Part shown: in pieces, positions 58,700-64,000 of the stretch | How positions within the stretch are numbered: the first letter of the stretch is position 1 | How the letters are laid out: each line of letters opens with the position of its first letter | Assembly: GCF_004365355.1 (NCBI RefSeq) | Contig: NZ_SODP01000004.1 | Coordinates: 696,585-760,584, forward strand | DNA from: Kribbella pratensis | GTDB taxonomy: Bacteria; Actinomycetota; Actinomycetes; Propionibacteriales; Kribbellaceae | Length of the DNA: 64,000 nucleotides | Direction of reading: 5' to 3' | Notes under the pieces: model-generated | The model's input: the letters and a program-made list of their open reading frames with translations, nothing else | What the model was told of the DNA's origin: nothing | Databases searched by the model: none | Translations under genes and position numbers: made by a program

Positions 58700-58720
58700 C
58701 CCAATTGCTAAGCTGATCTC

Positions 58721-59173
58721 ATGCAGCGCACAGACTTCAGTGAGATGGCATGCTCGATCGCGCGCACGCTCGACGTGATGGGCGAGCCGTGGTCGCCGCT
58801 GATCCTGCGCGACATCTTCGTCGGGATGTCGCGGTTCGAGCAGCTCCAGTCGGACCTGGGGATCTCCCGCAAGGTGCTCACCGAGCGGCTGAACCATCTG
58901 GTCGACCGCGGTGTGCTGGAGCGCCGGCCCTACGACAAGCGCCCGCGGTACGAGTACGTCCTGACCGGCAAGGGCCTCGAGCTGATCGACGTCCTGATGG
59001 TGATGGTTGCCTGGGGCGACAAATGGCTGGCCGGCGAGGCGGGTCCGCCGGTGCTGTACCGGCACCACGCCTGCGGAGAGGTCAGCCACGTCGAGCTCAG
59101 CTGCTCCCACTGCGGCAAGCCGATGCACGCCAACGACATCGACGTACTCCCCGGGCCGGGCGCGGCCGCCTAG
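58721..59173 (+). CDS. HxlR family regulator
   Basis: This 150-residue regulator has the HxlR winged helix: CSIARTLDVMGEPWSPLILRDIFVGMSRFEQLQSDLGISRKVLTERLNHLVDRGVLERRPYDKRPRYEYVLTGKG. A C-terminal Cys/His cluster (HHACGEVSHVELSCSHCGKPMH) resembles a zinc or redox site. It probably represses the divergent reductase operon through the twin palindromes just upstream. Overlaps the convergent kinase-like gene by 4 nt. Confidence 0.93.
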   Translation: MQRTDFSEMACSIARTLDVMGEPWSPLILRDIFVGMSRFEQLQSDLGISRKVLTERLNHLVDRGVLERRPYDKRPRYEYVLTGKGLELIDVLMVMVAWGDKWLAGEAGPPVLYRHHACGEVSHVELSCSHCGKPMHANDIDVLPGPGAAA

Positions 59174-59994
59174 GAGCAGTACGCGCGGAACACGTCGAGA
59201 TCGGTGTCCAACCGGGCGATCCGGTCGAAGCCCCACGTGTCCACACCCGGTCGATCGACGGCGTTCAGCACGCGGGCCGACATGTCCCGAAGCCCGCGGG
59301 CGAGGAGCGCGAACTCGAGGTGATCGAGGTCGAGGTCGTCGGCGCCGTACTCGCCGAGGAATGCACCGAGTTCGTTGCCGTCCGCCCCGACCCACACATC
59401 GAATTCACGAGGCCCGATGACGGCGTTCTCCCAGTCGAGGATCGCCGCGATCTCGCCGGCGTCGTCGATCAGCAGGTTCAGACCGTGCATATCCGTGTGA
59501 CACACCACGTCCCGCACAGGCTCGAGACGTGCCCGTACGCCGTCGAGTCGCGCGATCGCCGCAGCCACGTCGTCCGCTCGATCCGCGATCCACGGATGGT
59601 GCAGGTTCCGGCCCAGCTCACTGATCCACGGCTCGGAAACGTCCGCGGCCGGCAGGTCCACCTCGAGCGGTACTTCGTGCACCTGCCGCAACGCCCCCGC
59701 GGCGACGCGCCAGTCGTCCCAGGTCGCCGTACGCCCTTGCACATAAGGGAAAACGGCATACGGCCGGTCGCCGTTCATCGCAGACAGTTCGCCCTGCACG
59801 GTCCGGACGGGTTCGACGACCGGGAGTCCGAGCGCACGCAACTCGCCTAGCAGCTCCAGCCCGATCGGCTGCTCGCCTTCCTTCCACACCTTCACGAACC
59901 ACTGCTCGTCCGCCACCCAGCCGTCAGTGGCGAACCCGCCGGCGTGCGACTGCAGCGAAGACACGGTCAGCCCGTAGTCGCGTTCGAGATCCAT
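59170..59994 (-). CDS. Aminoglycoside phosphotransferase-family (APH) protein
   Basis: This 274-residue kinase-like protein has VCHTDMHGLNLLIDDAGEIAAILDWENAVIGPREFD, the APH catalytic loop (H-x-D-x-H-x-x-N) and metal Asp. A nucleotide-binding region lies near residues 20-40 (GGFATDGWVADEQWFVKVWK). Members phosphorylate antibiotics, sugars or choline-like compounds; the substrate is unknown. Downstream of the MFS gene would be the other strand order, so it is probably a single gene. Confidence 0.88.
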   Translation of the reverse strand: MDLERDYGLTVSSLQSHAGGFATDGWVADEQWFVKVWKEGEQPIGLELLGELRALGLPVVEPVRTVQGELSAMNGDRPYAVFPYVQGRTATWDDWRVAAGALRQVHEVPLEVDLPAADVSEPWISELGRNLHHPWIADRADDVAAAIARLDGVRARLEPVRDVVCHTDMHGLNLLIDDAGEIAAILDWENAVIGPREFDVWVGADGNELGAFLGEYGADDLDLDHLEFALLARGLRDMSARVLNAVDRPGVDTWGFDRIARLDTDLDVFRAYCS

Positions 59995-60006
59995 CCCCGC
60001 ATCACA

Positions 60007-61227
60007 TCACCTCTGGGCGGCCAGCATGCGGAGTACGGCGGCATTCACGAGGATCAGGATGAGGACGGAGAAGACGAGCAGCGCGACCTGGGCTGGGAGG
60101 AGCGCGATGCCCAGTCCGATCGCGAGGACCGGGATTGCCAACCCGGCGTACGCAATCAGGAAGAGCGCGGCGAGTACCTCGCCGCGTGAACTCGGGTCGG
60201 CCAGGGACGCGGCAGTCGCGACGGCGCCGCGGAAGACGAGGCCCACACCGCCGCCGGCGACCACACCACCGATGACGAACAGCCACAGGTTCGGGATCAG
60301 GCCGCCGGCCGCGACACCGACCAAGCCGACGGACATCGCGACGAGGCCCAACCGCAGCTGATGCGGACGGGACAGCCGGACGAACACGGCCTGGCTCACC
60401 GCGCCCGCGATGAACACGGCGAACGTGACGACACCGGCCAGCAGGCGCGAGGTGTGATGGAGTACGCCGGCCAGGAACGTCGGTGCGAGCGACGTGAACA
60501 ACCCGAAGATCGCGAATGCGGCGAACGCGCCGACCGCCGATGCGAAGAAGAGCGGTCGCGCCGATGACGGCAGTGCCACCCGCTGCGGCCGGTACGCCGG
60601 TCGCTCCTCCAACCGCTCGACGGTCTCCGGCACGAGCGCGATCCCGACCGCACTGAGCAACAGCAGCACAAGGAAGATCTCGTACGGACGCTGCAGCGGC
60701 GCGGAAACGTACTGCGCCAGCAGCCCAGCGATCAGCGGACCGAACGCGAGTCCACCGAGGTTCACCATGCTCGAGATCAACGCCGACCGGCTCGGGTCCT
60801 CGCCCGGCCGCGCGACCTGTCGCAGCTCGGACAGGTGCGCGGTAGCGGTCGCGGTCAGTACGCCGACCCCGACACCACAGATGAAGCGCGCAACCAGCAG
60901 ACCCGGAACGGCCGACCAGATCAGGAAGATCGCGGCGGACAACGCCTCCGCCAGTACGGCGACCAGCGCGACGCGGCGGCGACCGAGCCAGTCGCTGACA
61001 TGCCCGGCGAGGTACAGCGACGCCATCACGCCGACCGCGTAGCTGGCGAAGATCACCGTGATCACGTACGTCGGGAACCCGTCCCGGTGCTGGTAGATCG
61101 CGTAGAGCGGGGTGGGGATCGTCGAGAAGGCCATCGTGATGAGAAAGGCCGCCGCGATCACCCAGAACCCGGGAGCATATGCGAACCGGATCCGTACGCC
61201 GGTCCGCGAAGACGTCATGGTGGACAT
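60007..61227 (-). CDS. MFS transporter
   Basis: This 406-residue permease has twelve helices and MFS motif A (AGHVSDWLGRRRVAL), with APGFWVIAAAFLITMAFSTIPTPLYAIYQHRDGFP in the first helix region. Substrate unknown. ATG 61227 is used; ATG at 61218 is an alternative. It is divergent from a LysR gene, which probably controls it. The longer open frame upstream is a shadow of that LysR gene. Confidence 0.9.
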   Translation of the reverse strand: MSTMTSSRTGVRIRFAYAPGFWVIAAAFLITMAFSTIPTPLYAIYQHRDGFPTYVITVIFASYAVGVMASLYLAGHVSDWLGRRRVALVAVLAEALSAAIFLIWSAVPGLLVARFICGVGVGVLTATATAHLSELRQVARPGEDPSRSALISSMVNLGGLAFGPLIAGLLAQYVSAPLQRPYEIFLVLLLLSAVGIALVPETVERLEERPAYRPQRVALPSSARPLFFASAVGAFAAFAIFGLFTSLAPTFLAGVLHHTSRLLAGVVTFAVFIAGAVSQAVFVRLSRPHQLRLGLVAMSVGLVGVAAGGLIPNLWLFVIGGVVAGGGVGLVFRGAVATAASLADPSSRGEVLAALFLIAYAGLAIPVLAIGLGIALLPAQVALLVFSVLILILVNAAVLRMLAAQR

Positions 61228-61282
61228 GTTCCCAGCGTGCCCCGCGCCATCTATCGAGTCCAACGAAAGTTCTTGCACGCTC

Positions 61283-61301
61283 TTATCGTCAGATCCGATA
61301 A
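61283..61301. promoter_or_regulatory. TTATCG-N7-CGATAA LysR-type site
   Basis: A perfect inverted repeat with a 7-nt spacer lies 9 nt upstream of the LysR start and between it and the divergent MFS gene. ATC-N9-GAT within it fits the T-N11-A rule for LysR-type binding. Confidence 0.6.
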
Positions 61302-61309
61302 TTCGTACT

Positions 61310-62263
61310 GTGGACAGCCGACAACTCGAGTACTTCGTCGCGGTCGCCGAGGAACTGAGCTTCACCCGGGCGGCGCAGCGACTGTTCACGGTGCAGTCCA
61401 CGGTGTCGGCCGCCGTACGTGCTCTCGAGGCCGATCTGAAGACGACGCTCTTCGACCGCTCCACCCGCCGGGTCGCACTCTCCGCGGCCGGTGAGGCTTT
61501 GTTGCCTGAGGCAAAAGCTGCACTCGAGGCGCTGGATCGGGCACGGGCAGCTGTCGAGGAAGCGTCGACCGGCCTCCGCGGGAACGTCCGGATCGGGACC
61601 CTTGCGCGGCTCAACCTGGTGAACATGGCCGAGCTCCTGGGTGCGTTCCACCGCAAGTACCCGCTGGTCGAGGTCCACGTCGCGACCTCGCCGACCGGAT
61701 CGACGGGCCTCGCGGACGACGTACGCCACGGCCGGCTGGACGTCGCATTGCTCGGGCTGCCGAAACCCGAGCTGAGCGGGCTCGACGTCCGGGATATCGC
61801 GACCGTCCCGTTCGTCGCGCTGCTGCCTGCCTCGCATCCGCTGGCCGGCCGGACCGGCGGCCGCGAAGCCGCGCCTGGTCCGGAGACTCGCCATACCAAA
61901 CCGTATGGTATGCCCGGCGTTCGACTGGAAGAGCTGGCCGGTGAGCGGTTCGTGGACATGCCGCCCGGCTTCGGCAACCGGAAGATGGTCGACCGTGCCT
62001 TCGACACAATCGGGATGCCGCGGCGGATCCAGGTCGAGGTCCCGGAACTGACGACCATCCCCGACTACGTCCGGGCCGGGCTCGGCGTGGCGGTGGTGCC
62101 CGATCTCGAACTGCCCGAGGAGCCCGATGTCGCCAAGGTGCCGATCAACGGCACCGAGCTGACCTGGACGTTGTCGGTGGCGACAGCGTCCGGACGGCGA
62201 CCGAGCAGGGCGGTGACCGCCCTACTCGATCTGATCGGCGAAAGCACCCGCCCGTATTTCTAG
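61310..62263 (+). CDS. LysR family regulator
   Basis: This 317-residue LysR protein begins MDSRQLEYFVAVAEELSFTRAAQRLFTVQSTVSAAVRALEADLKTTLFDRSTRRVALSAAGEALL, a complete HTH. The substrate domain follows (RIGTLARLNLVNMAELLGAF and beyond). GTG at 61310 is the start. Oddity: between LLPASHPLAG and VRLEELAGERFVDMPPGFGNR the normally short linker is extended by ~22 residues, GGREAAPGPETRHTKPYGMPG, encoded around a 21-nt palindrome (61889-61909) shared with the gene at 13327. It likely controls the divergent MFS gene. Confidence 0.9.
   Translation: MDSRQLEYFVAVAEELSFTRAAQRLFTVQSTVSAAVRALEADLKTTLFDRSTRRVALSAAGEALLPEAKAALEALDRARAAVEEASTGLRGNVRIGTLARLNLVNMAELLGAFHRKYPLVEVHVATSPTGSTGLADDVRHGRLDVALLGLPKPELSGLDVRDIATVPFVALLPASHPLAGRTGGREAAPGPETRHTKPYGMPGVRLEELAGERFVDMPPGFGNRKMVDRAFDTIGMPRRIQVEVPELTTIPDYVRAGLGVAVVPDLELPEEPDVAKVPINGTELTWTLSVATASGRRPSRAVTALLDLIGESTRPYF
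61889..61909. repeat. In-frame 21-nt palindromic repeat, copy 2
   Basis: Identical 21 nt to 13637-13657 (arms CCATAC/GTATGG). It lies in the extra-residue segment of the LysR protein and keeps the frame open. Flanking bases are not shared with copy 1, so the repeated unit itself is short. Confidence 0.7.
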
Positions 62264-63099
62264 GCGACCCAGATCGACCAGTCCGGCAGCTCGGAGTACC
62301 GACGCAGGGCCGCGACGCCGCTGAGCCAGCCGAGCCAGGCGCCGTACGGCGGGTTGGACTCGTCGAATCCGCTCATCACGAAGGTGAGCCGGGTCTTCCC
62401 GTCCGACTCGGCGAGCTCCCAGGTGCTGATGCCGGCCGGCCCCCAGTCCGTCGACATTTTCCGGCCCTCGACCAGGTCGATGATCTCGACGCCCGGATTG
62501 ACGTCGAACCCGCCCATCGCGAACCGGCCGCCCTTGCGGGCGTCGATGCCGACCGGGTACCCGAACCAGGCCGACGCCTTCTCGGACTCGGTCAGCGACG
62601 AGTACACCTGCTCGATCGGCGCGTCGATCAACGCCTCGCCCTCGAAGACCGGCGAGGTGAAGTCGGGCCTGGTCGTGAGCTCGCGCCCCTCGAGGTGGTC
62701 GACGAGATTGGCCAGCGCCAGTGACCAGAAGGTCTGCAGCACGCCGCGGATGTTGGCGCCGCTGATCGCGTCCGCGAAGTCGAAGTGCGTCTGCGACAGC
62801 TTGATCACGGTCGCGTCGTCGGCGTCGGGCGTGAGCGTGATCTCGGTGGTTGTCTCCTCGCCGCCGAGTGTCCACGCCAGCGTCAGCGTGCTTCCGTCGT
62901 ACCCGACGACGCGCTGGTGGGGTGCGTCGCCTTCGGGGATGGAGCGGCCCCAGAACTCGAACGTGCCGGGCAGGTCGACGTTCGAGTGCTCGCTGAGCCA
63001 GAGGTTGAGGGCCTTCGGATCGGTCAGAGCCTGCCGGACCTCGTCGATACCGGCCTTGGCGCGCGCTTGCAGAACGAGAGGTTCCGTCTGTGTGGTCAT
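62260..63099 (-). CDS. SRPBCC (AHSA1-type) double-domain protein
   Basis: This 279-residue protein contains two START/AHSA1 lipid-pocket domains: VLQARAKAGIDEVRQALTDPKALNLWLSEH at the start and EALIDAPIEQVYSSLTESEKASAWFGYPV from ~residue 155. Such proteins bind hydrophobic ligands or act as polyketide-type cyclases. It overlaps the upstream ArsR-like gene by ATGA, so the pair is co-translated, a common layout for ArsR-SRPBCC operons. Overlaps the convergent LysR gene by 4 nt. Confidence 0.9.
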   Translation of the reverse strand: MTTQTEPLVLQARAKAGIDEVRQALTDPKALNLWLSEHSNVDLPGTFEFWGRSIPEGDAPHQRVVGYDGSTLTLAWTLGGEETTTEITLTPDADDATVIKLSQTHFDFADAISGANIRGVLQTFWSLALANLVDHLEGRELTTRPDFTSPVFEGEALIDAPIEQVYSSLTESEKASAWFGYPVGIDARKGGRFAMGGFDVNPGVEIIDLVEGRKMSTDWGPAGISTWELAESDGKTRLTFVMSGFDESNPPYGAWLGWLSGVAALRRYSELPDWSIWVA

Positions 63100-63656
63100 T
63101 GGTCTTGGTCTCCTTTGGGGTAGCAGGCCACGGCGAGCTTGAAGGCGTCGCCCTCACTGCCGCCGTAGCGCGAGAACAGGTCCTGCAGCGTGCCGCGCAG
63201 GTCCTCGAAGAACTCCCGCCGCCGGTCCGGTGGAACCCGGATCTCACCGGACACCCCGATGGACGGCAGCTCCGGAGCCGACCCATCCAGCGCGGCGATG
63301 TCTGTCTGGACCTCTTCCATCAGGTCCAGCACGTAGCCGAGGCTCAGGTCGTCGGTGGTCCGGCGGAGCCCGCCGATCCGGCCGACGAGCGTCGGCGACA
63401 ACCAGTACGAACGAGCCGTCGCCTGGTAGATGCCCTCGTGGATGCCGCGCACCTTGCGCTCGTCCACCTGGGTCACCAAGCCCGCCTCGACGAGGCGCTT
63501 GACGTGGTAGTAGACGCGCTGCGGAGTCTGCCCGAGCTGCTCGGCCACCTCGCTACAGGTGGCCGGCTCGGCCAGCCGCCGCAGCACCTCGATCCGCTGC
63601 GGCTTGAACAGCGCCTCGGCCTGTTCGAGCTGCTCCAGGTGCATCACGTCTCTCAT
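63096..63656 (-). CDS. ArsR-like winged-helix regulator
   Basis: This 186-residue regulator has the winged-helix core EALFKPQRIEVLRRLAEPATCSEVAEQLGQTPQRVYYHVKRLVEAGLV and a longer C-terminal part. ATG 63656 is used; the in-frame ATG at 63695 would lie inside the promoter. A perfect ACAAAGAACTTTGT palindrome (63660-63673) and a TTGACA (63690-63695) are directly upstream, so autorepression is likely. First gene of the operon with the SRPBCC protein. Confidence 0.88.
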   Translation of the reverse strand: MRDVMHLEQLEQAEALFKPQRIEVLRRLAEPATCSEVAEQLGQTPQRVYYHVKRLVEAGLVTQVDERKVRGIHEGIYQATARSYWLSPTLVGRIGGLRRTTDDLSLGYVLDLMEEVQTDIAALDGSAPELPSIGVSGEIRVPPDRRREFFEDLRGTLQDLFSRYGGSEGDAFKLAVACYPKGDQDQ

Positions 63657-63659
63657 CAC

Positions 63660-63695
63660 ACAAAGAACTTTGTACGTAAAAATCTCTTTTGTCAA
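63660..63695 (-). promoter_or_regulatory. ArsR-operon promoter and operator
   Basis: On the minus strand TTGACA (63690-63695) is followed 15 nt later by TACAAA, the latter overlapping the perfect ACAAAG-AA-CTTTGT palindrome (63660-63673). The operator therefore covers the -10 region. Confidence 0.6.
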
Positions 63696-63704
63696 TCGGG
63701 AGAT

Positions 63705-63725
63705 TTACATCACTTAGGAATGTAA
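63705..63725 (+). promoter_or_regulatory. TTACAT-N9-ATGTAA inverted repeat
   Basis: A 6-bp inverted repeat with a 9-nt spacer lies between the ArsR operon and the MsiK-like gene, ~124 nt upstream of the latter. It may be an operator for the sugar ABC ATPase. The rest of the gap to 63848 shows only an SD (GAGGAA). Confidence 0.4.
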
Positions 63726-63848
63726 GCGGGGGTTCGCTCGTTGTAGGAAGTGCTTGCTGATGCGTCACCAAGCAGACACCCAAGACCTGGGGGCCTTTGC
63801 TACGGATCGTCCGGCACGTTCCTGCCGGCGAAGGAGAGGAAGCGCAAG

Positions 63849-64000
63849 ATGGCAACTGTCTCGTTCAAGGGAGCTACCCGGGTCTATCCGGGCAATGACG
63901 TCCCGGCGGTGGACAAACTCGATCTCGATATCTCCGACGGCGAGTTCATGGTGCTGGTCGGGCCGTCGGGTTCGGGTAAGTCGACCGCGTTGCGGATGCT
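63849..64000 (+). CDS. MsiK-like sugar ABC transporter ATPase (3' partial)
   Basis: The first 50 residues start MATVSFKGATRVYPGNDVPAVDKLDLDISDGEFMVLVGPSGSGKST, very close to MsiK/UgpC-type ATPases that energise many sugar importers in actinobacteria. Walker A is GPSGSGKST (38-46); most relatives have GPSGCGKST. GAGGAA lies 8 nt upstream of the ATG at 63849. The gene runs out of the window. Confidence 0.88.
   Translation, partial: MATVSFKGATRVYPGNDVPAVDKLDLDISDGEFMVLVGPSGSGKSTALRM

Noticed and set aside
1..64000. CRISPR arrays, tRNA or rRNA genes, complete IS elements or prophage
   Set aside because: No regularly spaced repeats, cloverleaf-like or ribosomal sequences, transposase or phage structural genes were recognised anywhere in the window.

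Overview
The window is very GC-rich, gene-dense DNA with GTG and TTG starts and strongly G/C-biased third codon positions. The gene content fits a filamentous or soil actinobacterium: ClgR-like XRE regulator, HelD, LytR-CpsA-Psr protein, DUF3152, SCO6745-type protein, MsiK-like ATPase and many TetR regulators. A Kribbella-like member of Propionibacteriales is my best guess, by inference only. No rRNA, tRNA, CRISPR array, phage or insertion sequence was seen. About 78 protein genes or gene remnants are supported, mostly single genes or two- and three-gene operons, with many divergent regulator/target pairs.

Layout. 1-9.9 kb: the end of an NhaA-thioredoxin fusion, LysE/RhtB and MFS exporters, a phosphotriesterase homologue, a DEAD-box helicase with a repetitive tail, a DCC/TetR operon and an amidohydrolase operon. 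9.9-17 kb: a long palindromic element, an ankyrin protein, a Ca2+/H+ antiporter homologue, a TetR/FAD-monooxygenase pair (the monooxygenase is frameshifted) and a LysG/LysE pair. 17.6-18.7 kb: an Abi-family (HEPN-type) gene preceded by a promoter and a compact hairpin RNA; this is the most likely defence system. 18.7-29.5 kb: an MBL hydrolase, a TetR/SDR pair, transporters, a PLP amino-acid catabolism cluster (DpaL, XRE, trans-sulfuration enzyme, Lrp) and an FMN reductase/LLM monooxygenase operon. 29.5-36 kb: a protealysin-like M4 peptidase, HelD, a 5'-truncated relic, and an excalibur protein with an M23-like peptidase. 36-49 kb: small enzymes, three VOC proteins, a second copy of the long palindromic element, DUF3152 and LCP cell-envelope proteins, a frameshifted Vgb-like lyase, UbiA, a proline iminopeptidase-like hydrolase, a PhyH dioxygenase and a WYL regulator. 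49-64 kb: a DrrAB-like ABC exporter, a secreted metzincin-like protease, an AraC/NmrA pair, an orphan immunity-like protein, a large secreted protein, HxlR and LysR regulators with their targets, an ArsR-like/SRPBCC operon and the start of an MsiK-like sugar ABC ATPase.

The most unusual signals lie outside the gene list. There are two ~164-bp single-hairpin elements whose stems differ by compensatory changes (9911 and 38678). An identical 21-nt palindrome sits inside two unrelated coding regions (13637 and 61889). The Abi gene has a linked hairpin RNA. Four coding regions look damaged or lack a normal start (14884, 21999, 33604, 43657). All functional statements come from reading sequence and recalled family features; no database search was possible.
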